The notes beneath the pieces are model-generated. The model was not told where the DNA came from. It did not search any database and saw only the letters and a program-made list of their open reading frames with translations. Made by a program: the position numbers and the translations under genes. A stretch of DNA of 53,701 nt from Pelargonium nanum. Lineage: Eukaryota > Streptophyta > Magnoliopsida > Geraniales > Geraniaceae. Shown one piece after another: positions 1 to 23,208 of this stretch. Location: contig JAYMTF010000104.1 in NCBI GenBank assembly GCA_036897485.1, forward strand, positions 1 through 53,701, read 5' to 3'. Positions within the stretch are counted from its first letter, which is position 1, and every line of letters starts with the position of its first letter.

Positions 1-16
1 TAATAATTTGAATTAT

Positions 17-88
17 AATTGAATGACACATGTCACTCAATTGGATACTCAATTGAGAAATTGAGAGTGACACATGTCACACAATTAG
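17..88. repeat. Two near-palindromic units around GACACATGTC
   Basis: Two similar units, at about 17-43 and 58-88, each centre on the palindrome GACACATGTC and are flanked by AATTGA/TCAATT arms. They look like the foldback end of a small non-autonomous DNA element cut by the window edge. No target-site duplication can be checked because the left flank is missing. Confidence 0.4.
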
Positions 89-1913
89 GCATGGACTCCT
101 CTTTAATATATATATATTAAATTAGTTGAAACTCTGTAAGCTTACCATTAATCCAAATCAAGACTTTTAGATTGTAAGATTTTGACTTTTCATAACTTTT
201 TCACGTGTTAACATTCTCTTATTTTTATCTTCTTCATCACAATTAATAAATGGAAAATAAAAGAAATCCATATACACTTCCGTGCCAAAAAACATTCATA
301 AAGTGCATGCGAGGGCTAACAATCCAACTAATTTTTGTTTTCTGAAAAATAATGGTAATAAGCATGTGTATTCGATCGGGTCATTCATTATTATAAACAT
401 CCGAAAATATATTTTTACACATGCGCGCGTGTATATATATACATATATATATATTCACACAACTCAAATACATTTTTATCTATTAAGGACACTACACAAT
501 CTCTCGTCCTAAACACGAACAAATATATGAAAATAAATCAAACTTATAGGTAGATTCACAGAGCTCAAGAAAAGTTGATATTTATTATAATCATAAAATT
601 GTCACCTAATGAATCACACATACGAATCATGGCCCATTTATATTGGTGAACAAAACAGTAACACCATGCACAACACAAGTATACAAATATTAAAAACTCG
701 ATGCCATATAGTAACTAATTAATTAAGCTGCGCTACATACACTAGTAGTAGCTAGGTGAGGAACTGCATATATTTGTGCAAGATTTGAACCGAATAAAGG
801 GTTAAATAGTTTCAAACTTCTAAACATTTTTGAATTTTGGATTTGACCCATGTTTAGGTTTTCACTTGTTATGATCATTGGACTTTTCAATTTTTTTAAT
901 TTGGTCCAAGTTACCTATTGCAGCAGTTTGCTTACCTCCACGTCAGCAATAGACTGTTGTGGATTTGAAGCTTAATCTCTCGACTTTCTATTTATTTTTG
1001 AATTTACTCCAACTCACCACCACAAAGTTGTCCGCCATTTTTACACCTACTTTGTCTTCTCTTCTTGCCGGAGCTTTTTGGGTTCCTCTGTCCCTTCTCC
1101 GTCCAAGACTCCGACAACTCAGAAATAAACTTGAAATAACTAAAAATTGATTAACATAAACGTAAGATGACAGTTTTATGTGAAACGTTGAGCACATGAG
1201 AAACGTATAAATGAGAAGCGTAGGCATTAATTAATTGGGTTGAGAAAGCAAAGGAGTGACGTTGTGGTCCTATTGGTAGGTGTGGCCTGTAATTGTATTG
1301 CGCACAACCAAAATGCCATAAATTGGAGATTAAATGAGAATCAAGGCTGTGCATGTTCTAAGGCCTAAAACTCTCCTACTTTAATGTCTTACTACGGCTC
1401 CGTACGTACCATTACGTACCATTACCATCGCCTTCTTCATTCCATCTCCTACCATTCATTACCAATTTACCACACCTACCTACCTACACACACACACACA
1501 CATATATATATGTATGCATATATCAACATTCAAAATTTGTAGTAATCAGTGAGTTGTGGAGTGAAAAAAAGGGGCATTGGATGTGAAATTTTGGTTGACT
1601 AAAGATGGGTCAAAGTACAACAAGTGTACGTAGTAGAGGTAGCTAGATTTTATTGATTGAGCATTGCATGATATGATATGAAATGAAGACTTTGGTGGAG
1701 ATGGCATGGAATTGGAAATGACTCACAGTCCTTTCTTTTTCTGAGAGTACAAGTTTATAGAGAACAAGGAAGCAAGCCCATGTTCTGTGAACCACATTGG
1801 TTTGGTGCATCCAAGGATTAAAGTAGAAAGGTTGGTGTTGGACCCACATTTCTCACCAATACACTAGTACATGCTAAATAGGCAATGACTTGAGACAAAT
1901 CTACCTCTCTCAC

Positions 1914-1984
1914 TCATATATCATATATCATATATCATATATCATATATCATATATCATATATCATATATCATATATCATATAT
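1914..1984. repeat. 7-bp tandem satellite (TCATATA)n
   Basis: About ten uninterrupted copies of the heptamer TCATATA are seen. The purity suggests recent slippage, so length is likely to vary between individuals. An open frame that runs through it is an artefact of the repeat. Confidence 0.95.
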
Positions 1985-2963
1985 GCATATGCTACAATTT
2001 GTGATTTGGACCAAATTAAAACCCCATGTTACCTTGCTCCTCCAAAGCCAAAGGACCTATATATATGTAAACTGTTTACCTATGCAATTAGGCCCCAGTT
2101 ATTGTAGGTAAGGTCAGCACCAACACCATTCAAACTTCAAACAATCATGCATGTGGCCCTTGGAAAAAAATCAAATGTTACAACAGATCTAATCTAATAT
2201 TATCCAAACTTTATACATTAATTGAAGTTTAAGCAGTATCAGAAGACGGAAATGGGATGGACCCGTAAACAACAGCTAGCTCACTCGCAAGGAGTTTACG
2301 GACGTACCTCCCTGCATCAGATCACATGTAGTGTATGACAAATGAGGAGAAGAAAGTGGTGTCATTTTTCATTTTCAACTCTTACAACTGTAATGTGTTT
2401 TCATATATTTGAACACAAAGGCCCCCCAATCCTGCATCTTCATGTTTATGTTCTTGCTCATCCTTGGGCTTGCCTTGGTTTAACCCAACTGTGCATATAT
2501 GTGAAACTCAAACTTATGGTGCTTCACCTACCCACTATCACATATTTGAACCTATAGCTACTCTAAGGAAAGTAAAGTTACTTGCACATGCTTCACCAAA
2601 AAGCCTCTAAACCTTAACCACATCTGGGATCATTCAATGCTATGCTCATTCTCTCTTACTCTTGCTCTGCCCTTTCCCATATATACTACAACAATGTCAT
2701 CAACCAATTTATTTGACAAGATGGATCATTACTAACTTCAAGTGGACCACCAAGGTGTATTGGATTATGTATCAGATGGTTGTGTATTATCTGTGAAAAT
2801 GAATAAGGTTAAATAAGATTGAAGATGGGATAAGAGGAAAGAATCTATTTTTCCACAACCAAAATTCAATTTATTTGGTCTTTAATTAAATGGTGATCCA
2901 TTGGGACTCTATATCACATTCTTTCTTATACACTAGCCGATTATACTAGTAAAAATGGTAGAC

Positions 2964-5900
2964 CTAAACAGACAGCACAGCTGGCTTCTCTTCTGCTTGT
3001 AAACTCTCATAGTATTTGACAAGGACTTCCCATCCTCCAGGACACATGAAACCATCGGGTGGGTTCTCCCCGGTTCTTGCGAAAGTGCGCATCTGCAACC
3101 AAACAGTACCACCATAAATCAAAACAGCACAATAATTTTTCTAATGGCCAGCTTAGTAAGTATTCGTGAACACATTCTCAAAAAGAAGCCAAAGTCAAAC
3201 ATCTTTAGCCCCTTGAACTCCTCATGCAAACGTCAATCATAAATCAGCAAAACAGTTTCTTAAACAGTTCAAACTGCATAATATAAACAAGACAAGAGAT
3301 CTTTCCTTCCTAAAATGGCCTTATTGTGATGTGAATAGCAACTATCCAAATCAATTACCCACACATATTGTTGATCAAATGACTTTGATATGTTATACTA
3401 CAAGTTAACACTTAGGTTTCATAGTTCTCGTCCACAGTACATTCTACTCATGCAATACAGAATTTCCATAATAACATCTTAGCTGCAGGTAGCTATTAGC
3501 ACAACTGGAAAGTGATCACATATAAACAGAGAATATATAGCCATTTATTTACCTGTGGCAATACCTCTATACGAAAAGTCCAACTAATTGAAAATACTGT
3601 TATTCAACTGGATAGTGTTCCTACCTTGGTTCCAGAGATGAAGAGGAACTCCTTAGCACGTGATGGATCAAAAAATGCCATCTTCTTAGCCACTGTGTCA
3701 TAGGCTGCTACCTGCAGAATAGCAAGAAAGAATAAATGATGAAAGTCATGAAACTTAATACGAGGGGACAGGTTAAAAAGAATATTTGAAACATGTAGAA
3801 AAAATTGAATCAGCACATCAAACCTCAATCATTCATGGTATATTGACATAAAACCTACAAGCCCACAACTAATATACAAGCTACATATGTTCAAGGACTG
3901 ACACATACTATGCATGATGATGAAGCTACAAATATTCAAGAACTCCCACATAAAAAACAAGATGAGCTTACCTCGTAAACTATATGCTTCTTATATTATT
4001 ATATTAGGCCTATTGACATGTCTTACTAATATTTGTATCTATTTTGAGGTGTAGTAGAATATAAATAACTGCACATATAACAATCAAACTGAGGTAAGAT
4101 TAAGTAGACCCCAAGAACAAAAACATATAAGTAATTACTCTTGTTTCTGCCACGATTACTATCATAACCGACAAAACAAGTAATAGTGTACTTAAAATTA
4201 AGCAAACCTAACCTCTTCAACTGTAATACAAGTAAAGTTTATTACTTTAATTAGTGGATACCCTGTGAAGGAATAATAACCAAGCGCTTCCACTGGAAAA
4301 TCAACTGAATGGCTTTATATCATAAGGTGGTGAACTCATTTACATAAAGTGTAATGCTCTCTTTCGAAAAGCGTTCCCTAGAGCTCCTAAGAACTATTCA
4401 GAAATCACTTATTTATATGGATGTATACTAGTAGAAGAGTATTATATAATTAGTACCATGTCACAAATCTTTCTCAAAACTCAGGATGTCACATTAATAT
4501 TTTACTAATCATTTAGAGGTTGGTGCAAGAATGTAGGGGCACAAATTTGGTATTTGCAAAGATAAAATTAAATTCAATAAATCAATTCCCAAACATCTAC
4601 TGGAGTTCCAATGAAACAATCAAACAAAAAGAATTAAAGTAGAAAATTGCAAAATAGAATATGAATATAACAGTAGGGTTAAAGCAGTGTACAGATGCTT
4701 ACCCTGAATGGCAAGATGTTTAGCTTCTCCAGACCAGGTGCCATGCTTAAGACCTTTTTCCCATGATCAGGATCATATAAATCCCTCTTCTCAGTTGGGT
4801 GACCCATACCAGCAGGATCACGACCTACAATGTAGAAATTAGCACCTGCATTGATTCGTGCCTTGGCATGCCATTGTACTTCAGTTGGACCTGCATAATG
4901 CATAGGTGATGGGAATATGGACACAATGGTAGTCTCGGGATCAAGAACTCCATCTTCAAGGACCTGTACAAGAACAAAATCCATGGATGAAGGCTGATTA
5001 ATTTGGAAATACAACTCAGTATTGGTTGATATTAGATTTCCTATTGCCAAAATCGGCATGAACTCCCAAATGAAATACTCAGTTAGGTGCTAGTTAGTTT
5101 TACTTATTCTTAAAAAATGATATACTATATGTATAAAAACCAAACTGACTGAAAAAGTACTAAGAATTAAGTACAACTTGTAATTGCAGACAGCATTCTA
5201 AATCAGTCAATTTAAATGAGGGATGTACTAAAGGAAGTGGGAAGGACCTTGCTGTGTTGTTCCATTCGAACATCTAAGGGTACATCATCAGCCTTTGTGA
5301 AGCCTCCTAAAGGATGAAGCAATAAGATTGGATTCTTGAATCCCATGTCCAAAAGTCGCCTGCGCGTATCATTCATTAACAAAGCATGCCCATTATGCAC
5401 AGGGTTCCTTAACTGGAAGGCAAAAACTGCATCAGCTTGACGTGTATCAAACTCTTTCCGCAATTGTTTCGGAGAGAGCCTGTAATGATCTAGCCCATCA
5501 TTATACTTTATTGGTTTTAGGACTTCCAAATCGCCACCAATGAGCCAATTTCCAGCTGGAGTGATAACCTCCTCAACATATGGCAATCCTGGAGCTGTTG
5601 TGCCCCAAGTTCTAGCAATCCTTTCTTCTTTGTTGTGCTTGAATATTTCAATGCTGAAATAAAATATCGCATTGATCAAACAATTGGGTGGGTCAAGAGT
5701 CAGGTAAATGCTCATTATAATTAAGTTATAACAGGTAGCAAGATTACAAGGCTATTTGTGATTGTGACAATAAATATAGGAAACCATCAACTTCCCAAGA
5801 CAAACACAGATACTTGAATAATCGAGAAGAAGAAAAAACATTCTAGCCAGGAAAGTGTGTCAGACAGCTTGGTCCATATGATGCACAAGTATCATTTACA

Positions 5901-7598
5901 TAAGGCAACATCATAACACAATTACAGTGTTCAATCCAGTCTCCTCAGCCCACTTAATGGTATCAAAGTTAAGTTCATTTCTAACTAAATGCTTAACTTC
6001 ACATTCATTCCTCCAACAACACCAAACCAATTCAGATCTTCAAAACAAATTCTTTAGTCTGGTCCCTTTGAGTTCCCTAGTAAATCATAATAGAGTTGAA
6101 TGCTACCAATGTGGATAAAAAAATCCCCTTGAGGATCAAAGTATAAAAGAATTGGGTGGATGAAAAGTCAGGTTCATGTTCATTTTTTATAAGTAACAAG
6201 GCTCCAAGGCTATTTGTGGCACTAAATATATGAAAGCATCAACTTTCCCAGACAAACCCACAAGCTTGAATAATTGGGAGAAGCCATTTTAGCCAGGAAT
6301 GCATTTCAAAGACAGCTTGGTCTATATGCACACATAAGCACCATACATGAAGGCAAAAATCTCAAACACAATTACAAAAGCAGAAAAAACTTTTCTTTAC
6401 TCTATTGGATATTCACTTCATTCCATCTCTCCTCACTGAAACAAAATGTAGGTTGAACGGTTACCAAACGTTGTCACCCTACTTAGATGTATCCAAGTTA
6501 AGTTTGACTCTAACTATGTACTGAACTCCACATTTGTTCCTCCTACAATACCATGACAAGAGGCTATGAAGCACGGGTACTCCTAGTATGAGGATAACCT
6601 ACCAGCACCGGGTACTGTACTTCTTAGACACTTTTGGGTACGTATTGTTACTTACCCAAATTAAGTGAATAATAATTTCTCAGGGTACGTTTCGGATAAA
6701 ATCAAATGTTTTGACTGTCAATATATATTAGGGCACTTCAAAAATTATATACTAAAACTATTTAGTTTTTATAAAAATAAATATGTTAAAATATCAGCAA
6801 CCATAGAGTACGAAAAGTCAAAATTGTTATTGAATATGCAAATTGTGATACCAGACCAATTCAGGTGCTAAAAAATCAACTCTTTAGTCTAGTCCTTCAG
6901 TGTACCATAATACAATTAAAAATTGAATGTAACCAATCCATTTAGTATGATCCTGGTTATCAACCATTCAAGTTTAACATGTAACCAAAGCATGTGCATC
7001 AACAATTAGATAACCATTGATAGATAAAATTTGCTAACCTCCTAAGAATGGCAATCAAATCTCCATCAGGCCCTACCAACCCCACATCCGAAGCCGACCC
7101 AATTGCCTCCTTGGCCTGATCATCAATGGCCAACACAATGGGAAGCGACATGTTGACGATACTCCCATCCTCCAACCTCATAAAATTGAAATGCAAGCTC
7201 TGCAAGTACTCATTTTCCCTCATAAACCCTCTCAGCGGGCTCGCCCACCCCTCGCTGATCACATGAACCCACTCCACATCGATCTTCGTCAGCTTCACCT
7301 TGGGCAACGACTCCGCCTGCAGCACCTTCGCCGCCCGCTCGCTCTCCGGCACCACCAGGTCCACCAGAGCACCGCCGTCGGGGTCGATCAGGGAGCTCTT
7401 GACGGTGTGAACTGACCCCGAAGCTTGCATTTTGCGCTGCCGAAAGACGATCGGAACAAGTGGGTTCGAGCTGTAAATTGAATTGAATCGAATCGGTTGA
7501 TGGGTTGTGACGCAATTCGTTAGCCTAGATCGGCTCAAGGGTTGAGAGCTGAAGTTGGGTTGAGTGGTGATGAGTGATCTGATGGTTAAAGACGCCAT
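2964..7598 (-). CDS. APS2: ATP sulfurylase, plastid/cytosol, APS2 type
   Basis: Sulfate adenylyltransferase makes adenosine 5'-phosphosulfate (APS) and pyrophosphate from ATP and sulfate, the first step of sulfate assimilation. Five coding exons, 7598-7039, 5653-5248, 4963-4703, 3711-3625 and 3092-2964, join in frame to 480 residues, the normal plant length. An N-terminal stretch rich in Ser, Thr and Arg (about 1-56) looks like a plastid transit peptide. The PUA-like domain follows, then the catalytic domain with [10 protein letters not shown] at 267-276, [10 protein letters not shown] at 369-378 and the C-terminal [11 protein letters not shown] motif. The start is the first ATG of the frame. 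A second Met at residue 57, just before the conserved core, could start a cytosolic form as known for Arabidopsis APS2. The miR395 site of APS1/3/4 is eroded. It is divergent from XRN3. Assignment to APS2 rather than another isoform is inference from these traits and gene order. Confidence 0.95.
5671..6953. repeat. Tandem duplication inside APS2 intron 1
   Basis: Two diverged copies lie in direct orientation, about 5671-6115 and 6145-6953. They share blocks such as the segment with CCAGGAA followed by CAGCTTGGTC, and a later block ending in CCAATTCAG. The second copy is longer because about 294 bases are inserted in it at 6554. The duplication does not touch either exon. Confidence 0.75.
6554..6853. 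mobile_element. Insertion in one copy of the intron 1 duplication
   Basis: The insert lies between two copies of ATACCA, at 6548-6553 and 6848-6853. The sister copy of the duplication has a related single site (CACCA before AACCAATTC) without the insert, so it acts as an empty site. No terminal inverted repeats or coding capacity are visible. The left part has the GCACGGGTAC-type sequence seen in dispersed plant repeats. The family is unknown to me. Confidence 0.55.
7191..7211 (-). other. Eroded miR395 target position in APS2
   Basis: In miR395-regulated ATP sulfurylases the codons for E-F-L-Q-T-L-H form the miRNA site. The matching codons here encode E-Y-L-Q-S-L-H and differ from a perfect miR395 complement at about ten of 21 positions, including the central ones. 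Cleavage by miR395 is therefore not expected. The miR395 sequence used is from memory. Confidence 0.65.
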
Positions 7599-8873
7599 TT
7601 TTTGAGAGAAAGTTGTTGAAGGGAAAATGGGGTAAATTGAGGGACCGTACCGATGATACTTGTAGTTGTGGCTCTAAATATGGAAACCATGTTGGTGGCG
7701 AGAAGGAGGACGGAGAGATGGTCCAGATACAAACAATATGAGTGAGCAGAAAGAGATCCACACGTTGTGGTTGTGAAGCTTTGTGGATGTGAGATCACCT
7801 CAGCGCTGGGTTTTGGTCTGTGGGAATAGAATTGGTGGTGGTGGTGTTTCTCATTTCTCTATCTCAACCAAATGCAGGAATTTGGTGATGGCTTTGGGGA
7901 CCAGTGACGATTTGGACCCTTGGTCTTGATTCTTGAAAGCAAATGGAGAATCTTCTGTCCACCCCTATAGACCAACTTGCTCATCCAACTTTAGGTTTTG
8001 TATAAAATTGATTTCAGCGATCAATTTTTTTAATTCATTTTAAATTGACTTCAAAACTAATAAAATTTTCATATGCAACTAGAGTCTATGTCTCTCTCTT
8101 TATCTGTCGTTTTGAGAGTCGGTTATCAATCTTTGAGTTTGCCGTCGAATTATATGACATACACGATGGTGGCGAGAGGCGATTGGTAATCATTGTCTGT
8201 TGTTCGTGCTTTTCAGGCCGGAGGAAAAGATTTCAATGCCTTCAACTTGATTATTCAAACCGATGAGAAATGAATCTAGTGCATTTGTTTTTATTATTCA
8301 CGATTTTTTAGCCATTGGGTTAATTTGCGAATCCATGATCTAGTTAGATTTTCGGTCTCTTTATCAAATTTATCTTTCTTATCATCTAATTTGAAGTAAT
8401 AAAATATTAGTTCATGTTTAAAAAAATTGACTTTAGGTTTAATAAATTAGTGGAAGCTTAGGAACTACACTTGCAAGTCCGTACTCATGCAGTATTCTAC
8501 GGGTCACGAAAACCCATCTGATTCCGGGTAAGTCAGATCCGACCCAGATACCCATATATTCTGAAACACACAAATAGGAAATAGCCCCACCCTCTCGTCT
8601 CTTTAATACCATACTGTCCCATTGATATATCGTGCCCTAATTCCCTTTCGCTATTATTTCAAACTTGCAGACCAACCTACATAAACCTCACACACAACTC
8701 GAACCGCGGTTTCTTCACCTCTCTCGTCGTCTTCGCACAGTCCTTGTATCTGGAAATTGCGTTGGGGTTAGGGATTTCGTTTTGCTCTGTATTCGAGTTT
8801 TGTTCTCTTTCTTAATTGGTGTACTGTTGGCTGGAGATCCGTCAGGTTGGGGACGGAGCTGGTCTGACCAGCA
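7599..8873. promoter_or_regulatory. Shared divergent upstream region of APS2 and XRN3
   Basis: Both genes start away from this 1.28 kb segment, so it must hold both promoters and both 5' UTRs. The sides nearest each start codon are pyrimidine-rich and less AT-rich, as expected of 5' UTRs. No clear TATA box was identified for either gene, and no other gene is seen between them. Confidence 0.7.
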
Positions 8874-21284
<12,411 letters not shown>

Positions 21285-23110
21285 AACTCAACTCCTTGTA
21301 TCAAATGATTTTTTCTGGGTAGCTTGACAGTGGACACCATAGGCTGGCTTGAGCATCCCGACCAAGATGCGCGGAAGTGTATTTGCCCCGCCACTACTGA
21401 GGTATGGTTGCAGCTCGGCTATACCATATGGTGACCTTGGTTGATGAAATGTTGTAGAGTTTTGATAAAATAATCATGTTTGTTTTATTTAACTTATTTC
21501 TGTAGATAACGGCGGCCTAAAACTTCAGGAAAATGTATTCTATTTCTATTCTAGAGAAAGATGCATGATATTCTTGGATAGTTTGGGAGGGGTCTTGGAT
21601 GGTTTTCTCCGGATGTAATGATTTTGATTGATTTTCTCATTTTCGGTCTTCGATTTTATATAATAGTACACACAAATTGAACTTCATAATATTGTATGAT
21701 TGCTAAAATCGTACTATTTTGAATTCAACTTCACAAGATAAGAAGAGAAGAATGTAATTAGAGAAAGAAAAGTAGAATCGAAAAGGAGATTAGTCAAAGA
21801 AATTAGAGGCCCTACACGCATAGAGCTACAATGTGTTTTTGTCAACTTTCGTCGAATCCATTTCTGAATCATATCAACTAAAAGTAGAATGAATGATAGA
21901 TAGAAATAGTGGGATTATTTTAAAATATCAAAGTCGAACAATTGAAGTGCACGTGTGCATCGACTTTAATCATCTTAAAATGGTCGGGTGGTTCCATACT
22001 ACTTTTCTATTTTGACAAATAGATAATAACAAATACAAGTCCCGCTCGCCGTATATTGTTGAGTCGACTCGCTCGGTGCATGCAGTGATGTAGCAATGGT
22101 GAACGGCTAGTATTATTATCGGAACTCAGAAGCAGGTAGTTGATTTTTTGTTTGATCCGTTGACAGTTGTTAAAAAGTGGGGACAGTACAGTTCGTGGTA
22201 CCTAACTAATCACTCACACGTGAAACCCATTATCGATCTCATCTCTTTCAAACAATGTCTCCAGTTTGAACACCAACACAACTCCTTCCCATCCAACCAC
22301 GGTTTCTACTTTTTTTATTAATAAATCCATAAATATATGCATGCATACTTTTAATTTATATTTGAATTTATTATAAGAGTTAAATATTTCACATCAATTT
22401 AAAAAATATGATTACTAGCGAAAATTACAACTTTCTTGAAATACTTTCTGATTCTTTTTATAATTTGCTTTTCATAAAAATGTGTTCACACGTGTGAATT
22501 ATATATCAATATCAGTTCTTTAAAATAAGTAAAAAGATATTAAGTAATCTTTAACTATGTCGACTCAACGACTTCTAATGACTCTACTTAACACACTTCA
22601 ATGACTCTACTTTAACTCCCCAAATAAGCTTTGTTGGCCAAACTTGTGGTGAACTCCATCTCCGTGGAGGCGTTTGACTCATCGTGTCAACTCAACATGA
22701 CTCACCTGTGTCCAGGAGCCCCAACTCGGTAGCCCATGGTTGTGGGCCACTTCATGCCGCTTGGCTCCCTCCCTAAGATCTCCTCGTGACTAAACTCATT
22801 CCTTCTAACATATTAATTTTTATTTTCAGCGACCTTTTCGTCATCTCTAAAGTTCTATTCAAAGCATGTTTCATCTTGCTGTTACTACCCACGGCATGCT
22901 GCATCTCCCTAACAATTTATTACCTTGATTATAATTGGACATGGTACCTCCCACTTAGTCAAATTCTTGCTTTATTGAGCCTCTGGCGTCCCAGCACCAA
23001 GCCAAACTCACCATGAGGGTACACCTTGATCGATAGACCCTCTCACAAAGTGATAAGTTTCGCTCAAAGGTGCTACAACCTCTTAGTAAGCACGCCCATA
23101 AAAGAGGTTG

Positions 23111-23208
23111 TGAGTAATGTACGCTCTATTAGTAACCCCTGAATTGCACCTCGAGGTCTTGAGTAAGGTACATTCTATTGGTTACCTCCATACTCCGCCT
23201 TGAGATTC
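23111..23208. repeat. Imperfect 49-bp tandem repeat
   Basis: Two copies with a period of 49 bases begin TGAGTAATGTAC and TGAGTAAGGTAC, and continue with similar TCTATT, GT(A)ACC and CTCGAGG/CTTGAGA blocks. They sit inside a less AT-rich island that could be an old transposon relic. No coding sequence was recognised. Confidence 0.6.

Larger units (their letters stand above)
1..2963. other. Intergenic region downstream of APS2
   Basis: No convincing gene is seen. The short open frames here lack family resemblance, splice-linked partners or codon bias. The stretch holds AT-rich DNA, a CA/TA dinucleotide run near 1488-1512, a 7-bp satellite at 1914-1984, and paired near-palindromes around GACACATGTC in the first 90 bases. 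The part close to 2964 must carry the 3' UTR and polyadenylation signals of APS2, which is read toward lower coordinates. Confidence 0.7.

Noticed and set aside
1890-2111. Open frame with repeated IYHISYI residues
   Set aside because: It is a translation of the 7-bp satellite.
7191-7515. Open frames on both strands across APS2 exon 1
   Set aside because: They are shadows of a GC-rich exon. The 199-residue frame carries the conserved ATP sulfurylase sequence.
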